DNA of 64,000 nt, from contig NZ_SLXI01000001.1 of NCBI RefSeq assembly GCF_004345785.1, positions 62,001 through 126,000 of the forward strand, given 5' to 3'. Every line of letters begins with the position of its first letter. Position 1 is the first letter of the stretch. Under the pieces are notes generated by a model. The model saw only the letters and a list, made by a program, of their open reading frames with translations, did no database searches and was not told the origin of the DNA. The stretch comes from Bisgaardia hudsonensis. Its GTDB lineage: Bacteria; Pseudomonadota; Gammaproteobacteria; Enterobacterales; Pasteurellaceae. A program made the translations under genes and the position numbers. Positions 27,264-37,167 of the stretch are shown one piece after another.

Positions 27264-28829
27264 ATGTTGGACGTTGTTGAACTGTCTAGATTGCAGTTTG
27301 CACTAACTGCATTATATCACTTTTTGTTTGTGCCATTAACATTGGGTTTATCATTTTTATTAGTAATAATGGAAACTTTATATGTGGCGACAGGCAAAGA
27401 AGTCTATAAAGATATGACTAAATTCTGGGGTAAGTTATTTGGTATTAACTTTGCCTTAGGAGTAACAACTGGTATTACCATGGAATTTCAGTTTGGTACT
27501 AACTGGTCATATTATTCTCATTATGTAGGGGATATCTTTGGTGCTCCACTTGCAATTGAAGCATTATTAGCCTTTTTCTTAGAATCAACTTTTGTAGGTT
27601 TATTCTTTTTTGGATGGAATCGACTTTCAAAAGGAAAACATTTACTAGCGACTTATTGTGTTGCATTTGGTTCAAATTTATCAGCAATGTGGATTTTAGT
27701 TGCAAATGGTTGGATGCAGTATCCTGCAGGTTCAGAATTTAACTTTGAAACTATGCGTATGGAAATGACAAGTTTTATGGAACTTTGGTTAAATCCAATT
27801 GCTCAAAGTAAATTCTTGCATACATTATCTGCTGGTTATATTGCTGGTTCGTTCTTTGTTTTAGGAATTAGTTCATACTACATTTTAAAAGGGCGTGATA
27901 TTGGTTTTGCAAAACGTTCATTCTCTATCGCCGCTGTATTTGGTATGATTTCAGCTATTACAGTAGTTATTATGGGGGATGAAGCTGGTTATGAAATTGG
28001 TCATCATCAGCCTGTAAAATTAGCAGCAATGGAAGGTGAGTGGCATACGGAAGAAGCTCCAGCGGCTTGGAATGTAATCGTTGTCCCTAATCAAGCGGAG
28101 AAGAAAAATGATTTTGCTCTTCAAATCCCTTATGCTGCTGGTATTATCGTTACTCGTTCACTAGATAAACAATTTGCTGGTTTAGTTGATTTACAAGCTA
28201 AAAATGAAGAACGTGTTCGCAGAGGTATGGTGGCTTATGCTCTTTTAGAAAAATTAAGAGCTGATAAGAAAGCAACAGGGCAGACTGATGAGTCTCTAAA
28301 AGCTCAATTTAATTCTGTAAAAGATGATCTTGGTTTTGGTTTATTACTAAAACGTTATACAGATAAAGTTATTGATGCTTCTGAACAGCAAATTAAGCAA
28401 GCCGCAGCAGACACAATTCCTAATGTTGGTCCTACATTCTGGTCATTCCGTGTAATGATGTTTGCTGGTGGGTTAATAGTATTATTATTAATTCTTGCTT
28501 TAGCTCAGAATTTAAGAAAAACAGTTGGTCGTAGTCCATTATTACTAAAAGCATTATTATGGGGAATGCCATTACCTTGGATTGCTATTGAAAGCGGTTG
28601 GTTCCTTGCTGAATATGGTCGTCAACCGTGGGCGATTTATGATGTTCTTCCTGTTGGTGTTGCCGCTTCAAATTTAGGTGTAGGTGATCTTTGGTTCTCT
28701 ATAGGATTAATTTGTACTATTTATACTATTTTCTTAGTTGTAGAAATGTATTTGATGTTTAAGTATGGTCGTTTAGGACCTAGTGCATTGAAGACAGGTC
28801 GTTACCACTTTGAACAATCATCTAAATAA
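27264..28829 (+). CDS. cydA: Cytochrome bd-I ubiquinol oxidase subunit I
   Basis: CydA carries the haems of the high-oxygen-affinity quinol oxidase in the inner membrane. The 521-residue protein starts [19 protein letters not shown], giving H19, a haem ligand in E. coli CydA. It has [14 protein letters not shown] with the second His ligand, and a long periplasmic Q-loop ([15 protein letters not shown] and onward). I chose the ATG at 27264 behind AAGGAG; a start at 27228 would add 12 residues absent from the family. It is followed by cydB, cydX and ybgE in one operon. Confidence 0.97.
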   Translation: MLDVVELSRLQFALTALYHFLFVPLTLGLSFLLVIMETLYVATGKEVYKDMTKFWGKLFGINFALGVTTGITMEFQFGTNWSYYSHYVGDIFGAPLAIEALLAFFLESTFVGLFFFGWNRLSKGKHLLATYCVAFGSNLSAMWILVANGWMQYPAGSEFNFETMRMEMTSFMELWLNPIAQSKFLHTLSAGYIAGSFFVLGISSYYILKGRDIGFAKRSFSIAAVFGMISAITVVIMGDEAGYEIGHHQPVKLAAMEGEWHTEEAPAAWNVIVVPNQAEKKNDFALQIPYAAGIIVTRSLDKQFAGLVDLQAKNEERVRRGMVAYALLEKLRADKKATGQTDESLKAQFNSVKDDLGFGLLLKRYTDKVIDASEQQIKQAAADTIPNVGPTFWSFRVMMFAGGLIVLLLILALAQNLRKTVGRSPLLLKALLWGMPLPWIAIESGWFLAEYGRQPWAIYDVLPVGVAASNLGVGDLWFSIGLICTIYTIFLVVEMYLMFKYGRLGPSALKTGRYHFEQSSK

Positions 28830-28843
28830 GCAGGAGCCTAACT

Positions 28844-29980
28844 ATGATTGATTATGAATTTCTACGTTTTGTTTGGTGGATCTTAGTCGGTGTATTGCTT
28901 ATAGGCTTTGCAGTAACTGATGGATTCGATATGGGTGTTCTTACTTTATTACCTTTTGCAGGTAAGAAAGAAGTTGAAAAGCGTATTATGCTTAACTCTA
29001 TAGCACCTCATTGGGATGGAAACCAAGTATGGTTATTAACCGCTGGTGGCGCAATGTTTGCGGCTTGGCCTATCGTTTATGCTGTATCATTCTCTGGTTT
29101 TTATATTGCAATGATCTTAGTATTAGCTGCATTATTTTTCCGTCCTGTAGGGTTAGAATATCGTGCAAAAATTGATAATCCTACTTGGCGTAAAGCTTGG
29201 GATTGGGGATTGTTTGTAGGTGGTTTTGTACCTTCGTTAGTATTCGGGGTTGCTTTTGGCAATTTATTACAAGGTGTACCATTCGAATTTAATGGTATTA
29301 TGCAAATTACATATACGGGTTCATTCTTTGAATTATTGAATCCATATGCTTTACTTTGTGGTGTTATTAGTGCTTCTATGTTGACTACACAAGGTGCTGC
29401 TTGGTTACAAATGAAAACTACTGCTGAATTACGTGAAAGAGCTCGTGTTATTACACAAGTAGGTGCATTTATCACTATTGTTGCATTTATTCTATCTGGG
29501 GTGTGGTTATACTTTAAAGATGGCTTTGTTGTAACGAGTGTTGTTGATCATTACGCACCGACTTCTCCTTTAGGTAAAGATGTTGTTATTCAACAAGGAG
29601 CTTGGTTCAATAATTACTTTGATATGCCTATATTATTTATTTTCCCAGCATTAGCTGTTGTTGGCGGGATATTAAATATTTTAGCATCAAAAGCTAATCG
29701 TTGTGGTTTCGCATTTCTATTTTCATCATTAACTATGTTTGGTATTATTTTTACCTGTGGAATAGCTATGTTCCCATTCGTGATGCCTTCTATCACTCAT
29801 CCTGGAATGAGTTTGTTAATGTGGGATTCTACATCAAGTGAATTAACTTTAATGCTAATGTTTGTTTTTGCATTAGTATTTGTTGTTATTTTGTTGGCTT
29901 ATACAATTTGGTCATACATCAAAATGTTTGGTCGATTAGATGCTAGTTTCATTGAAGAAAACAAAAACTCATTATACTAA
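28844..29980 (+). CDS. cydB: Cytochrome bd-I ubiquinol oxidase subunit II
   Basis: CydB is the partner of CydA in the bd oxidase. The 378-residue polytopic protein begins MIDYEFLRFVWWILVGVLL and has the family blocks GFAVTDGFDMG, MLNSIAPHWDGNQVWLL and FFRPVGLEYR. Length equals E. coli CydB (379). An AGGAG site lies 14 bp after the cydA stop. The small subunit cydX follows 20 bp downstream. Confidence 0.97.
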   Translation: MIDYEFLRFVWWILVGVLLIGFAVTDGFDMGVLTLLPFAGKKEVEKRIMLNSIAPHWDGNQVWLLTAGGAMFAAWPIVYAVSFSGFYIAMILVLAALFFRPVGLEYRAKIDNPTWRKAWDWGLFVGGFVPSLVFGVAFGNLLQGVPFEFNGIMQITYTGSFFELLNPYALLCGVISASMLTTQGAAWLQMKTTAELRERARVITQVGAFITIVAFILSGVWLYFKDGFVVTSVVDHYAPTSPLGKDVVIQQGAWFNNYFDMPILFIFPALAVVGGILNILASKANRCGFAFLFSSLTMFGIIFTCGIAMFPFVMPSITHPGMSLLMWDSTSSELTLMLMFVFALVFVVILLAYTIWSYIKMFGRLDASFIEENKNSLY

Positions 29981-30000
29981 TTTCTAAGGAGAATAAGGCT

Positions 30001-30099
30001 ATGTATTATGTTTTATGGGTAGTGGGGGTTTTGTTAGCTGTTATGTTGAGTGCTATTGTTACTATTGGCATTGAAAAGACAGGTAAATTTGACGAGTAG
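30001..30099 (+). CDS. cydX: CydX, small subunit of cytochrome bd oxidase
   Basis: A 32-residue single-helix protein starting MYYVLWVVGVLLAVML and ending in a charged tail (EKTGKFDE). CydX stabilises haems in the bd complex. Its size, aromatic N-terminus, conserved Glu after the helix, and place between cydB and ybgE match the E. coli gene (37 aa). It has an AAGGAG site 9 bases upstream. Confidence 0.92.
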   Translation: MYYVLWVVGVLLAVMLSAIVTIGIEKTGKFDE

Positions 30100-30103
30100 T
30101 TAA

Positions 30104-30406
30104 ATGATCAATTCACTTACTCAATTAATGGATAAGGGCTCTTGGCGAGCCCTTTCACTTATATCAGCAATATCTATTACTGTTTGTATTTTCTTTAATA
30201 TTAATAATTTTGTGATGTCTTTAAGAGCTCTACCTAATCATGAGATTATTCTTGTTATATTAAGTAATATTATTTTGTGGATTCATGGAATAGGATTAGC
30301 TATCAGAAATATCAGATGGCAACGATTATTTTTATTTACGATGTTAGGTGCATATATAGTAATAATAATTGTCTTAATTAATATGACTACTAATTCGATG
30401 CTTTAG
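30104..30406 (+). CDS. ybgE: YbgE, cyd operon membrane protein
   Basis: This 100-residue protein has three hydrophobic helices and the position of YbgE after cydX. The function of YbgE is unknown; it travels with bd oxidase genes and is not required for activity in E. coli. Features are an N-terminal KGSWRALSLISAIS segment and an ILWIHGIGL helix like YbgE proteins. It starts four bases after the cydX stop. Confidence 0.82.
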   Translation: MINSLTQLMDKGSWRALSLISAISITVCIFFNINNFVMSLRALPNHEIILVILSNIILWIHGIGLAIRNIRWQRLFLFTMLGAYIVIIIVLINMTTNSML

Positions 30407-30537
30407 TAATATTTACAACAGTCTTTAACAATAAGTATATTTTATCTATTATTTAATTTTTAGGTACTTGATTATTAATTATACCAGCTTTAGAATGGGC
30501 GAGTTTTTTCAATTAAAATGAGTAATTAAGTAATAAA

Positions 30538-30936
30538 ATGGATGGATTTAAGTATTTTACTCGCGTTTATTATGAAGATACCGATGCTGGTGGTGTTGTT
30601 TATCATGCAAATTATTTACATTTTTTTGAAAGAGCAAGAACGGAATATTTAAGGGCGCTTGGATTTTCTCAGCGAGATTTGTTGAATAGATATGATCTTG
30701 CTTTTGTTGTGAAATCTATGAGTGTTGATTTCTGTGCTCCTGCTAGCTTAGATGATAGCTTATTAGTAGAAACAAGAGTCAAGCAAATTAAGGCTGCAAG
30801 TATGTTATTTACTCAAGCAATAATATGTAATGATAAAATTTTATGTGGAGCTGAGGTAAAGATTGCTTGTGTCAATTTAAAGAAAATGAAACCTGTTATA
30901 ATTCCTAATGAAATAAAAACAGCATTTTCAAGTTAA
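30538..30936 (+). CDS. ybgC: YbgC acyl-CoA thioesterase (hotdog fold)
   Basis: YbgC is a tetrameric hotdog-fold thioesterase of the Tol-Pal operon. The 132-residue product has the signature [17 protein letters not shown], with the catalytic Asp and His pair, then [14 protein letters not shown]. influenzae YbgC acts on short acyl-CoAs; the link to Tol-Pal may be phospholipid metabolism. It starts the ybgC-tolQRAB-pal run. No strong ribosome-binding site is seen (AATAAAATG context), and 131 bp of non-coding sequence precedes it. Confidence 0.95.
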   Translation: MDGFKYFTRVYYEDTDAGGVVYHANYLHFFERARTEYLRALGFSQRDLLNRYDLAFVVKSMSVDFCAPASLDDSLLVETRVKQIKAASMLFTQAIICNDKILCGAEVKIACVNLKKMKPVIIPNEIKTAFSS

Positions 30937-30965
30937 ACAATCGTATATATTTTCGGAGCAAGTTA

Positions 30966-31652
30966 ATGACATCTGAATTAAATTTTTTAGAATTATTTTT
31001 AAAAGCAGGAATTGTAGTCCAAATTGTAATTGTGATTTTACTTATTTTCTCAATTATTTCATGGGCTATTATTATTCAACGTAGTCGTATTTTAACGAAA
31101 GCAATTAAAGAATCTGCACGCTTTGAAGATCGCTTTTGGTCAGGAGAAGATTTAAATAAACTTTATGAAGGCTTAGAAAACCGTCGTGATGTTTTAACTG
31201 GGAGTGAGCAAATTTTTTATGTTGGTTTTAAAGAATTTTCTCGTTTGAAAAAATCCAATCCGAATGCGCCTGAAGCTATTCTTCAAGGTACTTCTCGTGC
31301 AATGAATTTATCAATGAATCGTGAGATAGAATATGCAGAGGATCGTATTCCGTTTTTAGCAACAGTTGCATCTATCAGTCCATATATAGGTTTATTCGGT
31401 ACTGTATGGGGAATTATGCATTCTTTTATGGCCTTAAGTGGAGCTAAACAAGCAACTTTGCAAATGGTTGCTCCTGGTATTGCAGAAGCTTTGATTGCAA
31501 CTGCGATAGGTTTATTTGCGGCTATTCCTGCTGTAATGGCATATAACCGTTTGAGTTTAAGAATGAGTAAACTTGAACAAAATTATAGTAATTTTATTGA
31601 TGAATTTACTACAATCTTGCATCGTCAAGTTTTTGGGAAAAATCATAACTAA
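30966..31652 (+). CDS. tolQ: TolQ, proton-channel subunit of Tol-Pal
   Basis: TolQ with TolR forms the proton-driven motor that energises TolA during outer-membrane constriction. The 228-residue protein has three membrane helices (about 14-36, 130-155 and 165-190). The MotA/ExbB signature includes [20 protein letters not shown] and [20 protein letters not shown]. Length matches the family. A GGAG site precedes the ATG. Confidence 0.97.
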   Translation: MTSELNFLELFLKAGIVVQIVIVILLIFSIISWAIIIQRSRILTKAIKESARFEDRFWSGEDLNKLYEGLENRRDVLTGSEQIFYVGFKEFSRLKKSNPNAPEAILQGTSRAMNLSMNREIEYAEDRIPFLATVASISPYIGLFGTVWGIMHSFMALSGAKQATLQMVAPGIAEALIATAIGLFAAIPAVMAYNRLSLRMSKLEQNYSNFIDEFTTILHRQVFGKNHN

Positions 31653-31710
31653 TTTATTGTAGGTACTTATTTTGTAAGTGCAGTAGTTTTAATAGAATTT
31701 TGAGGCAATA

Positions 31711-32139
31711 ATGTCCTATCGTCGTAATAGAAATCGTCGTAATATAAAATCAGAAATAAATATAGTTCCTTTCTTGGATGTATTGTTGGTGCTTGTTTTG
31801 ATCTTTATGGCTACAGCACCAATTATCAGTCAAAGCGTTCAGGTCGATTTGCCTGATGCTGTTGATAGTCAAAGTGTTTCAAATGAAGATAAAATACCTG
31901 TCATTTTAGAGGTTTCTGGAATAGGTCAGTACACATTATCTATTTCAGGTGAAAGAAATGAAGGTTTGAATGAAGAAATGGTGACTGAAATATCAAGACA
32001 AGAATTTGCTAAAGATAATAAAACATTATTTTTAGTCGGTGGTGCAAAAGATATTCCTTATGAAGAAGTAATTAAAGCATTGAATTTACTTCATTTAGCT
32101 GGTATTAAGTCAGTCGGACTTATGACAGATCCAATTTAA
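31711..32139 (+). CDS. tolR: TolR, proton-channel subunit of Tol-Pal
   Basis: The 142-residue protein has a basic N-terminus, a single membrane helix with the essential proton-carrying D23 (IVPFLDVLLVLVLIF), and a periplasmic domain. The latter ends with the family motif YEEVIKALNLLHLAGIKSVGLMT. It forms the TolQ5R2-type motor with TolQ. It is preceded by a GAGG site and followed by tolA after 15 bp. Confidence 0.97.
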   Translation: MSYRRNRNRRNIKSEINIVPFLDVLLVLVLIFMATAPIISQSVQVDLPDAVDSQSVSNEDKIPVILEVSGIGQYTLSISGERNEGLNEEMVTEISRQEFAKDNKTLFLVGGAKDIPYEEVIKALNLLHLAGIKSVGLMTDPI

Positions 32140-32154
32140 AAGTGGGTAAATATT

Positions 32155-33342
32155 GTGAGGGAAGGTAGAAAAAAAATAGGTATTGACTCGTTTCTAATTT
32201 CTATTTTGTTACATATAACATTATTTGCATTGCTAATTTATGGTTCTTTTTATAGCAAAATTAATGTTATGGGCGGTGGGGAAGGTAATGGTGATGTTAT
32301 TGGTGCAGTAATGGTTGATACTGGTAATGCTGCTCAAGAATGGGGACGTATTCAACAAGCTAAAAAAGTTAATAATACAAACACACAAAAAATAGAACCT
32401 TTAGAAACTAGAAAAGAAATTATCGAAGAAACAGAAAATAAATTAGAACAAACTAAAGTCGAGCAAGATGCAAAGTTGCAAGCTGAAAAAGAGGCAAAAT
32501 TCAAAGCAGAGCAAGAGGCGAAGTTAAAAGCTGAAAAAGAGGCAAAACTCAAAGCAGAGCAAGAGGCGAAGTTAAAAGCTGAAAAAGAGGCAAAACTTAA
32601 AGCAGAGCAAGAGGCGAAGTTAAAAGCTGAAAAAGAGGCAAAACTGAAAGCAGAGCAAGAAGCAAAGTTGAAAGCTGAAAAAGAGGCAAAACTGAAAGCA
32701 GAGCAAGAGGCGAAGTTAAAAGCTGAAAAAGAGGCAAAACTGAAAGTAGAGCAAGAGGCGAAGTTAAAAGCTGAAAAAGAGGCAAAACTGAAAGTAGAGC
32801 AAGAGGCGAAGTTAAAAGCTGAAAAAGAGGCAAAACTCAAAGCAGAGCAAGAGGCGAAGTTAAAAGCTAAGAAAGAGGCGAAACTCAAAGCAGAGAAAGA
32901 AGTGCAGTTAAAAGCTGAAAAAGAAGCAAAAGTTAAGTCTGCTCAAAGAAATGCATTAGATGATTTCATTAATGGTGGTGATATAGGTGGTGGAAGTGCT
33001 AGTATTGGTGGTAATCAGAGTAAACAAGGTGCTTCAGGAACTGGTGCCGCGTTAGGTGTTGGTGATGGCGGTAAAGAAGGGGATCGCTATGGAGCTTTGA
33101 TAAAAAAACAAATTCAGCGTCGCTTTTTAAAGGAGCCTGGATTTATTAATAAAGTTTGTATTGTTGAAGTTGAATTAGCGAGAAATGGTGCAATAACTGA
33201 TTTCCGACGTTTATCTGGACCTGATGATATTTGTACTGCGGCGTTATCGGCTGTTTCCAGAACCAAGAGAGTTCCATCTGCACCAAATGAAGATATTTAT
33301 AGAAAATATCAAAAGTTTTCTTTAGAATTTAAATTAAGATAA
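32155..33342 (+). CDS. tolA: TolA, periplasm-spanning energy transducer
   Basis: TolA links the TolQR motor in the inner membrane to Pal/TolB at the outer membrane. The 395-residue protein has an N-terminal helix (IDSFLISILLHITLFALLIYG), a very long charged alpha-helical domain II (about residues 70-265), and a C-terminal domain III. Domain III has YGALIKKQIQRRF and the conserved disulfide pair CIVEVELARNG / DDICTAAL. Domain II is built from about ten copies of a 16-residue unit, EAKLKAEKEAKLKAEQ (see repeat feature). It starts at a GTG 15 bp after tolR. Confidence 0.95.
   Translation: MREGRKKIGIDSFLISILLHITLFALLIYGSFYSKINVMGGGEGNGDVIGAVMVDTGNAAQEWGRIQQAKKVNNTNTQKIEPLETRKEIIEETENKLEQTKVEQDAKLQAEKEAKFKAEQEAKLKAEKEAKLKAEQEAKLKAEKEAKLKAEQEAKLKAEKEAKLKAEQEAKLKAEKEAKLKAEQEAKLKAEKEAKLKVEQEAKLKAEKEAKLKVEQEAKLKAEKEAKLKAEQEAKLKAKKEAKLKAEKEVQLKAEKEAKVKSAQRNALDDFINGGDIGGGSASIGGNQSKQGASGTGAALGVGDGGKEGDRYGALIKKQIQRRFLKEPGFINKVCIVEVELARNGAITDFRRLSGPDDICTAALSAVSRTKRVPSAPNEDIYRKYQKFSLEFKLR
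32467..32946 (+). repeat. tolA: 48-bp tandem repeat, ten units, in tolA
   Basis: Ten consecutive 48-bp units each encode 16 residues (EAKLKAEKEAKLKAEQ and variants). Units 2-8 differ mostly at silent or Ala/Val positions. Copy number could change by slippage or recombination without shifting the frame, altering the length of the TolA helix. Confidence 0.9.
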
Positions 33343-33407
33343 TTGATTTTTATCATACGATAACAAGTAGTTTTTGTATGTTAATGTTAACCTAAAAGGT
33401 AAATTTA

Positions 33408-34715
33408 ATGAAATTAATAACTCGTTTTATAAGTTTATTAACAATATTGTTTGTTTGTTTTTCTCATATAACATTTGCTAATGATGAGGTTAGGATAGTT
33501 ATTGATGAAGGTGTTGATGGGGCAAGACCTATAGCGGTTATTCCTTTTAAATGGAATGGTCCTGGTACTGCGCCTGTAGATATAGCTGAAATTATTTCTT
33601 CTGATTTAAGAAATAGTGGGAAGTTTAATCCCATTGCAGTTAATCGAATGCCTCAGCAGCCTACAATGCTTTCAGAAGTTAATCCGGAGAGCTGGTCTAA
33701 TCTAGGTATTGATGCCATTGTTGTTGGACAAATTACACCTGAAAATGGTAATTATAATATAGTTTATCAACTAATTGATACTATAGGAGCTTCTGGTGAA
33801 GCTGGTGCGATATTAGCTCAAAGCCAATATACGGTACCGAATAGTGCGATACGTTTAGGCGCTCATACAATTAGTGATGCTGTTTTTGAAAAATTAACAG
33901 CAATTAGAGGTGCTTTTAGAACTAAAATTGCCTATATAGTACAAAAAAATGGGGGAAGTAAACCTTATCAAGTCAGAGTTTCTGATTATGATGGTCATAA
34001 CCAATTTATTGTTCATAGTAGTAGTCAACCATTGATGTCACCTGCTTGGTCAGCAGATGGTTCACAGCTCGCCTATGTATCATTTGAGAACCGTAAATCA
34101 CAGCTTGTAGTACATAATTTACGAACAGGTGCTCGTCGTGTGGTCGCTTCTTTTAATGGGCATAATGGCGCACCAGCATTTTCTCCTGATGGTTCAAGAC
34201 TTGCATTTGCCTCTTCAAAAGATGGAATGTTAAATATTTATGTGATGAGTTTAAGTGGTGGACATATTTCACAATTGACCAGTAATTCTGGTAATAATAC
34301 AGAGCCTTCTTGGTCAGCAGATGGAACTCAAATTGTTTTTACCTCTGATAGAAGTGGTTCGCCACAAGTTTATATAATGAATGCCTCTGGAGGAAATGTT
34401 TCCTTGGTTAGTTCGGGTAATCGTAGTTATAGTGGAAAATTATTACCAGACGGTAATTCGTTAGTAATGATTTCAGGTGATCATATAATGAAGAAAGATT
34501 TAATTTCGGGTACAATTGATATGTTAAGTACAACTTTTTTAGATGAAAGCCCAAGTATTTCACCAAATGGTATTATGGTTATTTATAGTTCTACACAAGG
34601 ATTAGGAAAGGTGTTACAATTAGTGTCCGCTGATGGTCGCTTTAAAGCACGTTTACCAGGAAGTGATGGCCAAGTTAAATTTCCAGCTTGGTCGCCATAT
34701 TTAAATAAAAATTAG
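33408..34715 (+). CDS. tolB: TolB, periplasmic beta-propeller of Tol-Pal
   Basis: The 435-residue protein has a signal peptide ([19 protein letters not shown]), an N-terminal domain that includes the TolA-binding epitope, and a six-bladed propeller. The WD40-like repeats read [45 protein letters not shown]. It binds Pal in the periplasm. Length and repeat number match the family. Confidence 0.97.
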   Translation: MKLITRFISLLTILFVCFSHITFANDEVRIVIDEGVDGARPIAVIPFKWNGPGTAPVDIAEIISSDLRNSGKFNPIAVNRMPQQPTMLSEVNPESWSNLGIDAIVVGQITPENGNYNIVYQLIDTIGASGEAGAILAQSQYTVPNSAIRLGAHTISDAVFEKLTAIRGAFRTKIAYIVQKNGGSKPYQVRVSDYDGHNQFIVHSSSQPLMSPAWSADGSQLAYVSFENRKSQLVVHNLRTGARRVVASFNGHNGAPAFSPDGSRLAFASSKDGMLNIYVMSLSGGHISQLTSNSGNNTEPSWSADGTQIVFTSDRSGSPQVYIMNASGGNVSLVSSGNRSYSGKLLPDGNSLVMISGDHIMKKDLISGTIDMLSTTFLDESPSISPNGIMVIYSSTQGLGKVLQLVSADGRFKARLPGSDGQVKFPAWSPYLNKN

Positions 34716-34724
34716 GAGAAGTTT

Positions 34725-35186
34725 ATGAAAAACTTTACAAAATTGTTAGCTGTTGCAAGTGCAGTAGCTTTATTAGCTGCTTGTAGTAGTTCAAAAAATG
34801 ACAAGTCAGAAATGGCATCAGAACAAACTTTTGGTGGTTATTCTGTTCAAGATTTACAGCAACGTTATAACACCGTTTATTTTGGTTTTGATCGTTATAA
34901 TGTAGAAGGTGAGTACGTACAAATTTTAGATGCTCATGCTGCATATTTAAATTCTGTGCCAGCCTCTAAAGTATTAGTAGAAGGTAATACTGATGAGCGT
35001 GGTACTCCAGAGTACAATATCGCATTAGGTCAACGTCGTGCAGATGCAGTAAAAAATCATTTAGAAGCTAAAGGTGTACAAGCTAATAAAGTTTCTACTG
35101 TATCTTATGGTGAAGAAAAACCTGCTGAATTAGGTCATAATGAAGCAGCTTATTCAAAAAATCGTCGTGCAGTACTAGTATATTAA
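34725..35186 (+). CDS. pal: Pal, peptidoglycan-associated lipoprotein
   Basis: This 153-residue lipoprotein (P6 antigen in H. influenzae) has lipobox LLAAC with C20 as the acylated residue. The OmpA-like C-terminal domain has [40 protein letters not shown] and NRRAVLVY. It anchors the outer membrane to peptidoglycan and is the endpoint of the Tol system. A GGAG site precedes the ATG and a terminator follows the gene. Confidence 0.98.
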   Translation: MKNFTKLLAVASAVALLAACSSSKNDKSEMASEQTFGGYSVQDLQQRYNTVYFGFDRYNVEGEYVQILDAHAAYLNSVPASKVLVEGNTDERGTPEYNIALGQRRADAVKNHLEAKGVQANKVSTVSYGEEKPAELGHNEAAYSKNRRAVLVY

Positions 35187-35208
35187 TTATTAATTTAAAA
35201 TAATAATG

Positions 35209-35241
35209 GATAAGGCTTATGGATAATAAGCCTTATTTTTT
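35209..35241 (+). terminator. Terminator of the tol-pal operon
   Basis: ATAAGGCTTAT and AATAAGCCTTAT form a stem followed by TTTTTT about 25-50 bp after the pal stop. Confidence 0.85.
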
Positions 35242-35366
35242 GCTTAAAAAATGATATTTTGCAGTGAATGTGATGACTATTTATTCAAATAACTAAAAAA
35301 AAGTTTTTTTTTATTGATTATTAAAATAAAAACAGTATCATAAGCTTCCGTTACAGATGAGTAGCT

Positions 35367-35442
35367 GGGGCGTTAGCTCAGTCGGTAGAGCAGCGGACTT
35401 TTAATCCGTTGGTCGAAGGTTCGAATCCTTCACGCCCCACCA
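35367..35442 (+). tRNA. tRNA-Lys (anticodon TTT), copy 1
   Basis: A 76-nt cloverleaf with anticodon loop CTTTTAA and encoded CCA. The acceptor GGGGCGT/ACGCCCC differs from copies 2-4 (GGGTCGT/ACGACCC) by a compensated base pair, so pairing is kept. Confidence 0.97.
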
Positions 35443-35468
35443 AGTTTGTAGCAAACCTATCGTAAATA

Positions 35469-35544
35469 GGGTCGTTAGCTCAGTCGGTAGAGCAGCGGAC
35501 TTTTAATCCGTTGGTCGAAGGTTCGAATCCTTCACGACCCACCA
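35469..35544 (+). tRNA. tRNA-Lys (anticodon TTT), copy 2
   Basis: A 76-nt cloverleaf, GGGTCGT acceptor, anticodon loop CTTTTAA, encoded CCA. Identical to copy 3 in the body. Confidence 0.97.
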
Positions 35545-35572
35545 ATATTTACTTACAAGCCTATTGTAGATA

Positions 35573-35648
35573 GGGTCGTTAGCTCAGTCGGTAGAGCAGC
35601 GGACTTTTAATCCGTTGGTCGAAGGTTCGAATCCTTCACGACCCACCA
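35573..35648 (+). tRNA. tRNA-Lys (anticodon TTT), copy 3
   Basis: A 76-nt cloverleaf identical to copy 2, with encoded CCA. The spacer before it resembles the spacer before copy 2, suggesting tandem duplication. Confidence 0.97.
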
Positions 35649-35668
35649 TTAATTTACTAGACTCTCTA

Positions 35669-35743
35669 GGGTCGTTAGCTTAGTGGTAGAGCAGCGGACT
35701 CTTAATCCGTTGGTCGAGAGTTCGAATCTCTCACGACCCACCA
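35669..35743 (+). tRNA. tRNA-Lys (anticodon CTT)
   Basis: A 75-nt cloverleaf with anticodon loop CTCTTAA, so anticodon CTT, and a D loop one base shorter (TTAGTGGTA). Encoded CCA. It reads AAG codons directly, in contrast to the three TTT copies. Confidence 0.93.
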
Positions 35744-35807
35744 AATAATTTCCTTTGTTTTCTAATATTTTCTATAAGAAATTTTTTAATTCATTCTTAT
35801 TACTTAT

Positions 35808-35829
35808 TTTTACGATCTTGATCGCAATG
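35808..35829 (+). promoter_or_regulatory. CRP-S (competence regulatory) site of the comNOPQ operon
   Basis: TTTTACGATCTTGATCGCAA plus two bases matches the competence consensus TTTTGCGATC-N2-GATCGCAAAA at 19 of 22 positions. Such sites need both CRP and Sxy (TfoX). It lies 71 bp upstream of comN. Confidence 0.85.
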
Positions 35830-35899
35830 ATTTAATAACTTCCTTTTCATCTAATTATTTCCCGTTTATATTTTATTGAAAATAGAAAAGGATTGAGAA

Positions 35900-36427
35900 A
35901 TGAATAATAAAGGATTTACTTTATTGGAAATGTTATTAGTCATAGGGATTATTAGTCTATTAATTAGTTTTTCACTTCCTAGTTTCCAAAAGTTAAATGA
36001 TAAAACGATCTTATCAAGAGAACAGCATAAACTTTATCTATTTTTGAGAGATATTCAGGCTCGTGTTGAAAATTCAAATCAAATTTGGCTTTTAATAGCG
36101 AATAGAGATGTAATTACTCACAAATGGTGCTTGGTTGCCCAATTAAAAAGTCGTCATATTTGTAATTGCTTATCTCCGAGTAGTTGTGATAAATCGACTC
36201 ATCCTAAAATTTATATTTCTTCCGCTTCTAGTAGAACAATGTTGATAAGTAAAAAATATTATCCGAAGGAATTGACTCGTTTAAGTGGTGTTCGTAATAC
36301 CTTATCAACAATTTGTTTTGTATTGCAGTCTGATAGATACAGAACAGTATTCTCTTTGTTTAATATAGGGAGTGTTAAATTGAAAAATTATCAATCACTT
36401 AGTGCTTGTGTGAAGAGCAATTTATGA
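35900..36427 (+). CDS. comN: ComN, competence pseudopilin
   Basis: This 175-residue prepilin-like protein starts MNNKGFTLLEMLLVIGIISL. The leader is cut after G5, leaving Phe and the conserved Glu at position +5, typical of type IV pilins and pseudopilins processed by PilD. It corresponds by position and context to comN of the H. influenzae comNOPQ operon (upstream of recC). The operon is required for DNA uptake. Two closely spaced cysteine pairs are present. The CRP-S site upstream places it in the Sxy/CRP competence regulon. Confidence 0.88.
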   Translation: MNNKGFTLLEMLLVIGIISLLISFSLPSFQKLNDKTILSREQHKLYLFLRDIQARVENSNQIWLLIANRDVITHKWCLVAQLKSRHICNCLSPSSCDKSTHPKIYISSASSRTMLISKKYYPKELTRLSGVRNTLSTICFVLQSDRYRTVFSLFNIGSVKLKNYQSLSACVKSNL

Positions 36428-37167
36428 TAATAGGTAAGATATATAGAGGACAAACCTTATTAAGTTTAATACTTTCCTTAAGTTTATCTTCCATTTTATT
36501 ATTTATCATTATTAGTTTTTATACACAAACAGAACATCAAAATAAAAAGATTTTTTCTAAATTATATTTACAATCAGAATTACAGAGAACAGTACAATTA
36601 ATTGCAAAAGATTTACGTCGTTCAGGATTTCGTGCTATATCAGATAAGATAAAGGTGGATAATTTAAGTTATTTTGAAAAAAATAATCCATATTCAGTGA
36701 CTATCGGTCAATTAGCAACAGAAACTCAGAATAGTTGTGTGATTTTCTTTTATGATTTAAATGCAACAGGTTGTATTGGGACAACTTACACACAAGGTTT
36801 ATGTATTAAAGAAGGAAAAAATAGCACTAAAGAAATAGAAAGTGAATTGTTTGGTTATCGTTTAAATAAAAATATGATTGAAACCAGAAGTGCCTATAAA
36901 AATTCTGTTAGTCAACAATGTACCTCATCTCAATGTTTTAAATATTTACAGGCATCAGCTTGTGATTCTAGCGGTTGGATTGATTTATTAGATGATAATG
37001 AAATTGCTATTTCAACATTAAATTTTAGTTGGCTTATTGAAGGAAAAGCAATTGAGGTATCATTGGAGGGGTATCTAAAATCATCACCAGATATTCGTTA
37101 TGAAACTTCATCTATTATTCCTATTCTTAATAATATCATTTGGACTGAAAATAATGAGAGTAATTGA
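36424..37167 (+). CDS. comO: ComO, competence pseudopilin-like protein
   Basis: The ATG at 36424 overlaps the comN stop by four bases (ATGA), so I prefer it to the earlier in-frame codon at 36406. The 247-residue product has a short basic leader (IYRGQTLLSLILSLSLSS) and a long hydrophobic helix with pseudopilin features. It lacks the classical Glu at +5, as seen in minor pseudopilins. The periplasmic part has several cysteines (QCTSSQC, SACDS). Position between comN and comP supports the name; sequence recognition alone would be weak. Confidence 0.78.
   Translation: MIIGKIYRGQTLLSLILSLSLSSILLFIIISFYTQTEHQNKKIFSKLYLQSELQRTVQLIAKDLRRSGFRAISDKIKVDNLSYFEKNNPYSVTIGQLATETQNSCVIFFYDLNATGCIGTTYTQGLCIKEGKNSTKEIESELFGYRLNKNMIETRSAYKNSVSQQCTSSQCFKYLQASACDSSGWIDLLDDNEIAISTLNFSWLIEGKAIEVSLEGYLKSSPDIRYETSSIIPILNNIIWTENNESN

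Noticed and set aside
32352-32888. Long antisense frames over tolA rich in FASFSAFNFASCS
   Set aside because: They are shadows of the 48-bp tandem repeat in tolA, which stays open in several frames.
35367-35743. tRNA-Lys cluster as a phage or island attachment site
   Set aside because: No integrase gene or repeated tRNA 3' end is found near it; flanking genes are the conserved pal and competence genes.
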